DNA from: Syntrophomonas sp. DTU019
GTDB lineage: Bacteria > Bacillota > Syntrophomonadia > Syntrophomonadales > Syntrophomonadaceae
Assembly: GCA_913757435.1 (NCBI GenBank)
Contig: CAJYDM010000005.1
Span: forward strand, 124,001-188,000
Length of the DNA: 64,000 nucleotides
Reading direction: 5' to 3'
Part shown: piece after piece, positions 26,277 through 34,608 of the stretch
How the letters are laid out: each line of letters begins with the position of its first letter
How positions within the stretch are numbered: the first letter of the stretch is position 1
Notes under the pieces: model-generated
What the model was told of the DNA's origin: nothing
The model's input: only the letters and a program-made list of their open reading frames with translations
Database searches by the model: none
Program-made: the position numbers and the translations under genes

Positions 26277-26854
26277 TGGAAGGCGATCGGGTCTATGTGG
26301 CCTTGATGCATTATCCTATGTACAACAAGCGCATGGAAGTGGTGGCCACTTCGATCACCAATCTGGATTTGCATGATATATCCCGGGCCTGCCGCACCTT
26401 CCAGGTGAAGCGCTTTTTTGTGGTCCATCCCTCCAAGAATCAGCAGCAGCTGATCGAGGATATCCTGAGTTACTGGCAAGAGGGCTTTGGCGGGGAATAC
26501 AATCCTGACCGACGTGAGGCCATGAACACAGTAATGCTATGCAGCGACCTGCAGGAGGTTTTAATGCATATCGGACGGGATACAGTTCAAGAGGTAAAAA
26601 CCGTGGCAACCGATGCCAGGACCTATCCCAACACTGTGACCTATCGCGATTTGCGCGCTCAGATCGGCTGTCATGACAAAACCTGGCTGCTGCTGTTCGG
26701 CACCGGCTGGGGGATGAGCCGAGAAATGATGGCTATGTGCGATTATGTTTTAGAGCCTATTGGTATGGTTTCTGACTACAACCATCTATCAGTGCGCAGT
26801 GCGGTTTCCATCATCCTGGATCGGCTTTTAGGGGAAGCCTGGTATGAAGCTTGA
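26276..26854 (+). CDS. SPOUT-type RNA methyltransferase (COG4752-like)
   Basis: 192 residues. Begins RVYVALMHYPMYNKR, and ends with LLFGTGWGMSREM and YNHLSVRSAVSIILDRLLG, which resembles the knot of TrmH/TrmD-type enzymes. This protein follows trmD in many Clostridia and is still poorly characterised; substrate unknown. Translation is coupled to trmD through TGATG. Confidence 0.82.
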   Translation: MEGDRVYVALMHYPMYNKRMEVVATSITNLDLHDISRACRTFQVKRFFVVHPSKNQQQLIEDILSYWQEGFGGEYNPDRREAMNTVMLCSDLQEVLMHIGRDTVQEVKTVATDARTYPNTVTYRDLRAQIGCHDKTWLLLFGTGWGMSREMMAMCDYVLEPIGMVSDYNHLSVRSAVSIILDRLLGEAWYEA

Positions 26855-26903
26855 TTGACCAGCAGGGGCCAACAGGGCCATTAACACATTTTTAGCGGCG
26901 TGC

Positions 26904-26932
26904 TTGTAGGAACCGTTTAATAATGATATAAT
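26904..26932 (+). promoter_or_regulatory. promoter of rplS
   Basis: TTGTAG (26904-26909), a 17-nt spacer and TATAAT (26927-26932). The leader of about 75 nt could hold autoregulatory structure, but I see no clear L19 leader motif. Confidence 0.65.
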
Positions 26933-27015
26933 CACTTTGTTCTATGTAAACAAAGGTGGTCCGCTGCATTGATAAGATGATAATGTATGAACACCTTGTA
27001 TAAGGAGGTAAAACC

Positions 27016-27366
27016 GTGCAGGACATCATTAGATCCATTGAGGAAGAACAGCTCAAAAAAGACCTTCCTGATTTCAGACCGGGAGACACTGTCAAAGTCC
27101 ATGTCAAGGTTGTGGAAGGCAATCGGGAGAGAATCCAGATATTCGAAGGCACCGTCTTAAAAATCAGAGGGGCCGGGCTTTCGAGAACATTCACCGTGCG
27201 CCGTATCACTTACGGGGTGGCTGTGGAGAGAACATTCCTGATCAATTCACCGCGCATCGCCAAGGTGGAGATCACCCGCCGCGGTAAGGTGCGCCAGGCC
27301 AGACTGTTCTATCTGCGGGGTTTGACCGGCAAGAAAGCCCGTGTCAAAGAAAAACGCAGATTCTAA
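27016..27366 (+). CDS. rplS: 50S ribosomal protein L19
   Basis: 116 residues, with [20 protein letters not shown] and the C-terminal block [27 protein letters not shown] precedes the GTG start. It has its own promoter and terminator. Confidence 0.98.
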   Translation: MQDIIRSIEEEQLKKDLPDFRPGDTVKVHVKVVEGNRERIQIFEGTVLKIRGAGLSRTFTVRRITYGVAVERTFLINSPRIAKVEITRRGKVRQARLFYLRGLTGKKARVKEKRRF

Positions 27367-27398
27367 AGCGGCACATAGTATATAATGAAGTAAGCGGA

Positions 27399-27430
27399 GA
27401 GAATACCAACAGGTATTCTCTTTAATTTTA
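27399..27430 (+). terminator. terminator after rplS
   Basis: GAGAATACC pairs with GGTATTCTC around AACA, then TTTAATTTTA. Confidence 0.85.
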
Positions 27431-27446
27431 GCTGGGAGGCGGCACA

Positions 27447-28280
27447 TTGATACAATGGTTTCCAGGGCACATGGTCAAAGCCCGTCGGGAGATAGAAGAA
27501 AACCTTAAACTGGTGGACGTAGTGATAATGCTTTTAGATGCCCGTGCCCCTATGGCCTGCCGCAACCCGGAACTGGAGAAAATGATCCGCCATAAAAGCC
27601 TAATTTTAGTCCTGAATAAAATCGACCTGGCTGAATCGAGGCGCACTGCGCGCAGCAAACAGCTGTTGAAGAAACAGGGCTATCGGGTGGCGGCCATGGA
27701 CTCGGTACATTGCCGGGGCAGCAAACAGCTGCTGAATCTGGTGCAAGAGGCTTATGCTCCCCAGGCTGAGGCTATGCTGAAAAAAGGCCGCCGTGTCCGT
27801 CCGGTGAGGGTCATGGTGGTAGGGGTCCCCAATGTTGGCAAATCCACCTTTTTGAACTGCCTGGCAGGACGAAAAATGGCCCGGGTAGGGGAAAAACCCG
27901 GGGTTACCCGTGGCAAGCAGTGGCTTAGGATCCGGGAGGACATTGAACTGCTTGATACACCTGGATTAATGTGGCCTAAAATTGAAGATGAAAAGCAGGG
28001 TTTAAAACTAGCCTTGTTGAATATAATAGGTGAGAATGCGTACCAGGAATATGATGTCGCCTTTTATCTGGTTGAATACCTCAAAGAGAAACACCCGGAG
28101 GTCCTGCAAGAGCGTTACCGGGTGAAAGATGTGGATCAGCCGACAGAGGATATCATGGCAGCCATCGCTGCTGCCAGAGGCCTTTTACTTAAAGGCGGCG
28201 AAGCTGATCTGGACAAGGTCAGCCGCCTGGTTTTGCAGGAGTACCGTCGTGGCACCATGGGTTCTATAAGTCTGGAGTAA
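27447..28280 (+). CDS. rbgA: ribosome biogenesis GTPase RbgA (YlqF)
   Basis: 277 residues, a circularly permuted GTPase needed for late 50S assembly. The G4 motif (VLNKIDLAE, near residue 52) precedes G1 (GVPNVGKSTFLN, near residue 128) and G3 (DTPGLMWP). It starts MIQWFPGHMVKARR, the typical RbgA N-terminus, from a TTG with GGGAGG upstream. In related genomes rnhB follows closely, but here about 17 kb intervene. Confidence 0.97.
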   Translation: MIQWFPGHMVKARREIEENLKLVDVVIMLLDARAPMACRNPELEKMIRHKSLILVLNKIDLAESRRTARSKQLLKKQGYRVAAMDSVHCRGSKQLLNLVQEAYAPQAEAMLKKGRRVRPVRVMVVGVPNVGKSTFLNCLAGRKMARVGEKPGVTRGKQWLRIREDIELLDTPGLMWPKIEDEKQGLKLALLNIIGENAYQEYDVAFYLVEYLKEKHPEVLQERYRVKDVDQPTEDIMAAIAAARGLLLKGGEADLDKVSRLVLQEYRRGTMGSISLE

Positions 28281-28900
28281 GTCATAGAATCTGAGGGAGA
28301 GAGATATACAAAGCCGATTGTAATGCCTGTTACAAAAGATATAAAAAATGAATTTACACACTGTAGCAACTGATATATAATATACATTAATATAGTTGGG
28401 ATACAAACAAAATCCCGCCACACCTCAGAGATATCAGACCTACTTAAAAAAAATTAATAAGCAAGCCAACATAATATTCATCTTACACCAATCTCTGCAC
28501 AATCCTACATTACGGCTGGTTTATTCAGCGAGAGCCTTGAGCCCCTGCGGATCTTAGTTATCATGTCCATTGTTAACGAGGGGGGGTGAACGGCAGGCCG
28601 TTATGTCAAACCAGGCCGGTACGGGTTTTGTACCTATCCGTACACAAGTGATTTCTCTTTATCAAACTTTCTCTTTATCGTGGAAACAGAATCTGCCTAA
28701 TATGCTCACTGTTGTTGTATAGCGAGCAATGCACCAGTAATGGTATTTCTGTTTACCGCCATGGGGTATAGCCCTTGGGGTATAGCCCTTGGGGTATAGT
28801 CGTAATCAATAAACACCCATAACGGGCAATGGGATGTTAAAGGGACGGCCATCTCTGTTGACCGTATCGCTAGCAGACCATTGGAAGAGGGGACCTTGAC
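28281..28900. other. 620-bp intergenic region at the left edge of the accessory block
   Basis: A/T-rich with no supportable gene. It contains a short tandem repeat (28763-28798). I looked for a cobalamin riboswitch before the adenosyltransferase gene and found no B12 box. No consensus promoter was found. Confidence 0.4.
28763..28798. repeat. 14-bp tandem repeat, about 2.6 copies
   Basis: Unit GGGGTATAGCCCTT occurs at 28763 and 28777, with a partial third copy at 28791. Confidence 0.85.
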
Positions 28901-29452
28901 ATGTCAATTGAAGTAAAAGCAGACAACTTAGCCAAACAAGGCCTGATTATGGTGTTTACGGGTGACGGCAAGGGCAAGACTACCGCAGCTTTTGGCCAGG
29001 CTTTAAGAGCTGTAGGCCACGGCTACCGGGTTTGCATCATCCAATTTATGAAAGGTCGGCTTTATGGGGAAGTCCTGGCCATTCAAAAATCTTTGCCCGA
29101 TATTGATTTGTACCAATACGGGTTGGACAGTTTTGTGATGCGTGACAAGCCGGCACCGATCGATGTGGAGTTGGCCCAGCAAGGGTTGGAGAAAGCCAAA
29201 GAGCTAGTTGCGAGCGGCAGGTATGACATGATTATCCTGGACGAAATCATTGTAGCATTGGACTTCAAGCTTATTTCCGAGGATGAGCTCCTGAACCTGC
29301 TGTCAGGAAAACCAGCGGAGATGGATATCATTCTTACTGGGAGATACGCTTCCCCAAGAATTCTGGAAAAAGCTGATATGGTTAGTGAGGTTAGGGAAAT
29401 CAAACACCATTACAATGCCGGGGTGAGAAATCAAACCGGGATTGAGTATTGA
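28901..29452 (+). CDS. cobO: cob(I)yrinic acid a,c-diamide adenosyltransferase (CobO/BtuR type), copy 1
   Basis: 183 residues. Transfers the adenosyl group of ATP to cob(I)alamin, making adenosylcobalamin. The P-loop is GDGKGKTTAAFGQALRA near residue 21, followed by IIQFMKG and YDMIILDEIIVAL, all CobO family blocks. It lies just upstream of the AdoCbl-dependent mutase genes and probably supplies or repairs their cofactor. A second copy is at 50154. Confidence 0.95.
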   Translation: MSIEVKADNLAKQGLIMVFTGDGKGKTTAAFGQALRAVGHGYRVCIIQFMKGRLYGEVLAIQKSLPDIDLYQYGLDSFVMRDKPAPIDVELAQQGLEKAKELVASGRYDMIILDEIIVALDFKLISEDELLNLLSGKPAEMDIILTGRYASPRILEKADMVSEVREIKHHYNAGVRNQTGIEY

Positions 29453-29503
29453 TCCAAGCGAGTTGGATAAGGGGTAATTAAAACTAATTTGAGGAGGGGT
29501 AAC

Positions 29504-31189
29504 ATGTTATTTACCCAAGAATTGTTGGACAAATCAAGTCTGCTGCGTAAAAAATGGGAAGATGAAGTAAAACGCGTCGTCGCTAAGAATCCGGATCAGA
29601 AAGCCAATTGGAGTACCGTTTCCGACCTGGATATCAAACGCATCTATGGTCCCGAAGATATCGCTGGTATGGACTTTGAAAAAGACATCGCATATCCGGG
29701 CCAATACCCGTTTCTCCGTGGTGTCCAGGCTACCGGCTACAGAGGCAAATACTGGACTTTCCGTATGTTCTCCGGGATGGGTACTGCTGTAACCACCAAT
29801 GAAAGATGGCATTATCTGTTAAACAATGGTCAAACCGGTCTTTCCACCGCTTTTGACTTCCCCACCCTGATGGGCTATGACACCGACTCCCCCAAGGCCA
29901 AAGGCGAATGCGGCAAATGCGGCGTGGCCATTGACACCATCGAAGACTTTTTCGACCTCACCAGGGGAATTCCCTTAGGCAAAGTTTCCACTTCCATGAC
30001 CATCAACCCGCCCGCTACCATTCTATGGGCTATGTATTGCGCCACTGCTGATATTCAGGGCATTCCTCTGACCCAGCTGTCTGGTACCATCCAGAACGAC
30101 ATGTTGAAGGAATTTATTGCCCAGAAGACCCTGATGTGCCCGCCCGATCCCTCAGTCAAGCTGATTTCGGATACTATTGAATTCGGCACCAAATATGTTC
30201 CCAAGTGGAACACCGTCAGCATCAGCGGCTACCACATCCGTGAAGCCGGCGCTACCGCTGTTCAGGAATTAGCCTTCACCCTGCGTGATGGCATGGAATA
30301 TGTTGAAGACGTAATCAGAAGAAAAGGCCTGCCGGTTGACAGCTTTGCACCGCGTCTGTCTTTCTTCTTCAACTCCCACATAGACTTCTTTGAAGAAATC
30401 GCTAAAATGCGTGCTGCCAGAAGGATCTGGGCCAAAGGTATGCGTGAACGTTACGGCTCCACCGATGAGAGATCCTGGTGGCTGCGCTTCCACACCCAGA
30501 CTGCTGGCTGCTCACTGACCGCACAGCAGCCTTACAACAACGTAGTAAGAACTGCTACCGAAGCTCTGGCTGCAGTACTTGGCGGAACCGCATCACTGCA
30601 CACCAACTCCCTGGATGAAGTGCTCTGCCTGCCTTCCGACCATGCGGTACAGATCGCACTCCGGACCCAGCAGATCATCGCTGAGGAAACCGGCGTAGTC
30701 AACACCATCGACCCCTTGGCAGGCTCCTACTTCGTAGAAGCTCTGACCAACGAAATGGAAGAAAAAGCTTGGGAATACATCCACAAGATAGACGAACTAG
30801 GCGGCATGGTCGCAGCTATCGAAAAGGGCTTCCCGCAGCTTGAGATCTCCGACGCAGCTTACAAGTTCCAGCGCCAGATCGATGCCGGCGAAAAGGTGAT
30901 GATCGGTGTCAACAAGTACAATGTCGAGAATGAAGAAGTTGATATTCCGCTGGTTGAAATCGATGAAACCGTTGAAAAAGAACAGCTCGAAAGACTGGCT
31001 GCTGTTAAGAGAAACCGTGACAGCAAGAGAGTCAAAGAGTGCCTGGAAGACATCAAGAAAGCCTGCGAAAAAGGCGAGAATGTTATGCCTTATTGCATCG
31101 AGGCGGTTAAAGCCCGGGCCAGTGTTCAGGAAATCTGCGACGTTTATCGGGAAGTTTACGGCGAATACCGTGACCCCGGCATATACTAG
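29504..31189 (+). CDS. AdoCbl-dependent acyl-CoA mutase large subunit, isobutyryl-CoA mutase-like
   Basis: 561 residues, the size of separate large subunits of isobutyryl- and 2-hydroxyisobutyryl-CoA mutases, without the B12 domain. The N-terminal blocks YPFLRGVQATGYRG and STAFDFPTLMGYDTDSP belong to the TIM barrel. Counting from the ATG at 29504, Phe89 (FRMFSGMGT) and Gln207 (FIAQKT) occupy the sites of Tyr89 and Arg207 of methylmalonyl-CoA mutase. Phe/Gln is the known isobutyryl-CoA mutase pattern, so a substrate without the second carboxylate is expected. Ala116 argues against the 2-hydroxyisobutyryl type (Asp there). GAGGAGGGG precedes the start. Isobutyryl/butyryl-CoA interconversion is the best inference. 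Confidence 0.85.
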   Translation: MLFTQELLDKSSLLRKKWEDEVKRVVAKNPDQKANWSTVSDLDIKRIYGPEDIAGMDFEKDIAYPGQYPFLRGVQATGYRGKYWTFRMFSGMGTAVTTNERWHYLLNNGQTGLSTAFDFPTLMGYDTDSPKAKGECGKCGVAIDTIEDFFDLTRGIPLGKVSTSMTINPPATILWAMYCATADIQGIPLTQLSGTIQNDMLKEFIAQKTLMCPPDPSVKLISDTIEFGTKYVPKWNTVSISGYHIREAGATAVQELAFTLRDGMEYVEDVIRRKGLPVDSFAPRLSFFFNSHIDFFEEIAKMRAARRIWAKGMRERYGSTDERSWWLRFHTQTAGCSLTAQQPYNNVVRTATEALAAVLGGTASLHTNSLDEVLCLPSDHAVQIALRTQQIIAEETGVVNTIDPLAGSYFVEALTNEMEEKAWEYIHKIDELGGMVAAIEKGFPQLEISDAAYKFQRQIDAGEKVMIGVNKYNVENEEVDIPLVEIDETVEKEQLERLAAVKRNRDSKRVKECLEDIKKACEKGENVMPYCIEAVKARASVQEICDVYREVYGEYRDPGIY

Positions 31190-31219
31190 AAATTGTAGTT
31201 TAGAAGGAGGTTATTGTTA

Positions 31220-31621
31220 ATGGCTAAGAAAATCCGTATACTACTCGCTAAACCTGGACTTGATGGACACGACCGCGGAGCCAAGGTTTTAGCTCGGTGT
31301 TTCCGTGATGCAGGCTTTGAAGTAATCTATACCGGCTGCCACAACACCCCGGAACAGATTGTGAATGCCGCTATTCAAGAAGACGTTGACATGGTAGGCT
31401 TGAGCTGCCTGTCAGGTGCACATACCTATCTATATCCTGAAGTAGTGCAACAGTTGAGAGACCGTGGCGTAACTGACATACCCGTAGTCGGCGGCGGCAT
31501 CATTCCTGATCGTGATATGCAGCCCCTGTATGATGCAGGCTTGAAAGCTATATTTACCCCTGGTGCTACATTAGATTCCATTGTGGACTGGATCAACAAT
31601 AATATCGCTGCTAAGGAGTAA
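31220..31621 (+). CDS. cobalamin-binding small subunit of acyl-CoA mutase
   Basis: 133 residues with the complete base-off B12 motif: D15-x-H17-x-x-G20 (LDGHDRG), GLSCLSGAH and VVGGGIIPD. His17 would ligate cobalt. AAGGAGG at 31203-31209 supports the ATG at 31220. It follows the large subunit by 30 bp and precedes meaB by 5 bp, so the three form an operon and a heteromeric enzyme. Confidence 0.95.
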   Translation: MAKKIRILLAKPGLDGHDRGAKVLARCFRDAGFEVIYTGCHNTPEQIVNAAIQEDVDMVGLSCLSGAHTYLYPEVVQQLRDRGVTDIPVVGGGIIPDRDMQPLYDAGLKAIFTPGATLDSIVDWINNNIAAKE

Positions 31622-31626
31622 ATGCC

Positions 31627-32586
31627 ATGGAAGAACTAGGTAAAAGGGCGTTGACGGGAGACATTCGGGCTGTCTCCCGCCTCATCCGCAACATTGAAGA
31701 CCAGGTCCCGAACACCCATGAAGCCATCAAGCATATTTTTCCTTTTACTGGCAGGGCACATGTGGTGGGGATTACCGGTGCGCCGGGAGCTGGAAAGAGC
31801 ACCCTGACCGACCAACTGATCTGCAGCATCAGAGCACAGAATAAGACTGTGGGCGTTATGGCGGTTGATCCGAGCAGCCCCTTTACCGGTGGAGCCTTGC
31901 TGGGAGACAGGATTAGAATGCTGCGTCATGCCGACGATCCTGGTGTATTCGTACGCAGCCTGGCCACCCGCGGCGCTATGGGAGGGCTTTCCAAAGCGGT
32001 GGGGGATGGTATTCACGTCCTTGATGTGATGGGCAAAGATGTGATCATTGTGGAAACTGTTGGCGTGGGACAGCAGGAAGTCGACATTATCAACCACGCC
32101 CATACCGTCCTGGTTGTCTTGGTGCCGGGGATGGGCGACGAGGTGCAGGCCATCAAGGCAGGCCTTATGGAAGTTGCCGACATTTTCATCATCAACAAGG
32201 CGGACCGTGAAGGAGCGCGCAAGCTCTACAAGGAAACCCTGAGCATGATGGATATGGGTAAATTCCCCAGTGGCTGGAGGCCGCCCATCGTTATGGTTGA
32301 GAGCAATTTGGAACCGCACACCTTCGCCAAGAGTGTTGATGAACTGTATGAGAAGATCAATGAACACTATGTGTTCCTCAAAGAACACAATCTCTTACAG
32401 GAAAGGGCTCAGCTCAAAGTGCAGACTGAGATCAACGACGCCTTGAGATCGGCTATTTTAGAACCGGTTCTAAGCAGGCTGGTCGAATCAGGCGAATTTG
32501 ATCAGATGGTGCAAAAGCTTATGAAGAAAGAGACTGACCCTTATACCCTGGCTGACGAAGTTGCCGCTAAGTATTTGATCAAATAA
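31627..32586 (+). CDS. meaB: MeaB/ArgK-type GTPase, mutase chaperone
   Basis: 319 residues, G3E family. The P-loop GITGAPGAGKSTLTDQL is near residue 52, followed by VDPSSPFTGGALLGDRIRM, VETVGVGQQEVDI and the guanine-specificity motif INKAD. MeaB gates adenosylcobalamin loading and removes damaged cofactor from acyl-CoA mutases. Immediately downstream of the mutase small subunit. Confidence 0.96.
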   Translation: MEELGKRALTGDIRAVSRLIRNIEDQVPNTHEAIKHIFPFTGRAHVVGITGAPGAGKSTLTDQLICSIRAQNKTVGVMAVDPSSPFTGGALLGDRIRMLRHADDPGVFVRSLATRGAMGGLSKAVGDGIHVLDVMGKDVIIVETVGVGQQEVDIINHAHTVLVVLVPGMGDEVQAIKAGLMEVADIFIINKADREGARKLYKETLSMMDMGKFPSGWRPPIVMVESNLEPHTFAKSVDELYEKINEHYVFLKEHNLLQERAQLKVQTEINDALRSAILEPVLSRLVESGEFDQMVQKLMKKETDPYTLADEVAAKYLIK

Positions 32587-32606
32587 TTCAGAGGCATTGA
32601 GGAGCC

Positions 32607-33002
32607 ATGAGCCAAGTAAAAGTATTGCTGGCTATGACCGGTTTGGATCCGAACAATAAGAGAATACGGCTGCTGGCACGGACGATTAAGGAGACCAGCG
32701 GGATCGAGGTGCATTATTCCGGTATGTACAAGAGTCTGGAGGATAATGCCGCTGAAGCCGTAAGGCTGCAGGTCGACATGGTGGGCTTGAGCATATATAC
32801 CGGATTGCACCTGACCGTATTCCCCGATATGCGCCGGGCACTAGACGCCGCAGGTGGTGCTGATATAGTCCTCTTCGGCGAGGGACTGATCCCAGCGCAG
32901 GATGCGGAGGCTTTGGTGGGAAGTGGTGCCGCAGATGCCATTTTCCCCTCGACGGCACCGATCAAAAGTATTATTGAATGGATACTACATCGGCCGGGCT
33001 GA
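32607..33002 (+). CDS. degenerate B12-binding-domain paralogue lacking the cobalt ligand
   Basis: 131 residues, clearly homologous to the mutase small subunit (VKVLLAMTGLD, VDMVGLSIYTGLH, FGEGLIPAQDAEALVGSGA). The DxHxxG motif has become D14-P-N16-N-K-R-I20, so the cobalt-ligating histidine and the glycine are both gone, and the GG nucleotide-tail turn is EG. It is intact and has a good start (GAGG) 20 bp after meaB, so it looks maintained and not decaying. Possible roles are a decoy or regulatory subunit, or binding of another ligand; none is shown. Confidence 0.85.
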   Translation: MSQVKVLLAMTGLDPNNKRIRLLARTIKETSGIEVHYSGMYKSLEDNAAEAVRLQVDMVGLSIYTGLHLTVFPDMRRALDAAGGADIVLFGEGLIPAQDAEALVGSGAADAIFPSTAPIKSIIEWILHRPG

Positions 33003-33062
33003 TAGGAGTAACAGACCATAGAGAGAAACTTATAGTGCTGATGACGCCGGGAGGTACCGGGT

Positions 33063-34094
33063 GTGAAACAACCGTTGTTAATGCATATAAACAGCACAGT
33101 ATTTCTGCGTGACGGCAAACTGGTTATCATGGACCGACGCCTTTTTCCGCGCAGTATCGAAGCAGTGATATGCAATAACTATGAGGATGTGGCACACGGT
33201 ATTGAGGTGATGGCAGTACAGGGAGCTGGTGACATCGCGATCACCGCGGCGTATGGCCTTTATATGGCAGCATACGATTTGGAATGCCAGCATCTCAGCC
33301 CGGAACAAGTCAGAGAATCACTTTCCGCCGTTAAGGAGCGCCTGTTTAAAACCCGTCCCACCGGGTTTCACCTTGGTGCTCTGCTTGATAAGATCTGGAG
33401 CCGCATTGTATGGGAACGAGGGGACATTGCGCAACAGATCATGGCTTTTATCGATACAGCGGTGGAGAGGCAGCAGAAGCGTTCTGAGCTGACTGGCAAA
33501 TGGGCAGAGCAGGTTCTGGAGGATGGTGACACGGTTTTGACTCACTGCTTTCCAGGACCTGCTTTGCTCTATATGCTTTATTATGCCAGGCAGAAGGGGA
33601 AAAGGCTGTCTGTCATTGCCACTGAGACCAGGCCATACCTGCAAGGCGCCCGCCTTACAGCCTGGTCGGTATCTCAATTGGACATCCCGGTAACTCTGAT
33701 AACCGACAATATGGCAGCTTATTGTATGAACCGGCAAATGATCACCAAGGTGTTCACCGCTGCTGACCGGGTGGCTATGGATGGTACTGTGGCCAACAAA
33801 GTGGGGACATTCCAGTTGGCTATCGCCGCCAGGTACCATGAGTTGCCGTTTTATATTCTGGGTTACGGGGGACCTGACCGAACCTGTGCCAAGGGGGAGC
33901 ACATCCCTATCGAGTATCGCGACCCCGAAGAAGTCACCAGTTTCTCAGGAGTAAAGATCACCGGGGATTTGGTCCAGGGGATTTATCCAGCTTTTGACCT
34001 GACACCACCCCATCTCATTACAGGAGTTATTACTGATCGTGGCATTTTTCAACCTGAGCATGTAGCGGAATACTGGGAACGCAGATATCCATGA
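33063..34094 (+). CDS. MtnA/eIF2B-family sugar-phosphate isomerase-like protein
   Basis: 343 residues. It resembles methylthioribose-1-phosphate isomerase: THCFPGPALLYML (catalytic Cys site), LITDNMAAY (catalytic Asp site), AADRVAMDGTVANKVGTF and PAFDLTPPHLITGVIT. However the substrate-binding motif RGAPAIG is replaced by QGAGDIA near residue 53, so the substrate may differ. No methionine-salvage genes are nearby. It lies in the AdoCbl mutase operon. Salvage of 5-deoxyribose phosphate from 5'-deoxyadenosine released by damaged cofactor is an attractive guess. GGGAGG precedes the GTG start. Confidence 0.75.
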   Translation: MKQPLLMHINSTVFLRDGKLVIMDRRLFPRSIEAVICNNYEDVAHGIEVMAVQGAGDIAITAAYGLYMAAYDLECQHLSPEQVRESLSAVKERLFKTRPTGFHLGALLDKIWSRIVWERGDIAQQIMAFIDTAVERQQKRSELTGKWAEQVLEDGDTVLTHCFPGPALLYMLYYARQKGKRLSVIATETRPYLQGARLTAWSVSQLDIPVTLITDNMAAYCMNRQMITKVFTAADRVAMDGTVANKVGTFQLAIAARYHELPFYILGYGGPDRTCAKGEHIPIEYRDPEEVTSFSGVKITGDLVQGIYPAFDLTPPHLITGVITDRGIFQPEHVAEYWERRYP

Positions 34095-34151
34095 AGCTGC
34101 GTGCCGGGCACACCAAGATTATTACAGGCCAACTGCAAAGGGGGTTATATA

Positions 34152-34352
34152 ATGGCCATTATCAAAGAAGATTATCTGCTTCCTCTGGGCAGGCAGCTTT
34201 TTATCCCCAAAGAAGGAGCTGTCACCAGTAAAGACGATCTTATCATCGAGACCGAAGGTGACTATATCCTAATCGAAAGGCCGGACTGCGTCATTGTTAA
34301 GAACGATGACTGCTGCCGGAGCATCAAGATGACTATCAAGACCAAAGAATAA
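34152..34352 (+). CDS. small conserved-looking hypothetical protein
   Basis: 66 residues, MAIIKEDYLLPLGRQLFIP..., predicted mostly beta strand, with a Cys-Cys pair near the C-terminus (NDDCCRS). Family not recognised. GGGGG lies 7 nt upstream of the ATG at 34152. It follows the MtnA-like gene and is closed by a strong terminator, so it is the last gene of the mutase operon. Confidence 0.65.
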   Translation: MAIIKEDYLLPLGRQLFIPKEGAVTSKDDLIIETEGDYILIERPDCVIVKNDDCCRSIKMTIKTKE

Positions 34353-34373
34353 TCAATGTGCAGATTGTCGATA

Positions 34374-34403
34374 AACCTCCCGGGTAATGCGGGAGGTTGT
34401 ATT
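34374..34403 (+). terminator. terminator of the mutase operon
   Basis: AACCTCCCG pairs with CGGGAGGTT, then GTATTTT. Confidence 0.9.
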
Positions 34404-34608
34404 TTAAAGATCTTTTTTGCAGGTTTACCTTCAGTAAACAGCGAATTAGAAATTAATTAAATCTGAGCCCTCTCCCGGTGGAGGTGCTGAAAGGTTTGTC
34501 TGATTCAGATACTGGAGGCTCTGTGAATAGCCGGTCGACCGGTGCGGAGGGTTTGGTATTACATGAGCAAAATGTAGATTCCCTTTAATGAAGAGAGGAG
34601 GAACACAC

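Noticed and set aside
28763-28798. CRISPR-like repeat
   Set aside because: A 14-bp unit in direct tandem with no spacers; no cas genes in the window.
28281-28900. Cobalamin riboswitch before the first adenosyltransferase
   Set aside because: No B12 box or matching core sequence found.
29504-31189. Assignment as methylmalonyl-CoA mutase or 2-hydroxyisobutyryl-CoA mutase
   Set aside because: Tyr89/Arg207 are Phe/Gln, against methylmalonyl-CoA; Ala116 in place of Asp, against the 2-hydroxyisobutyryl type.
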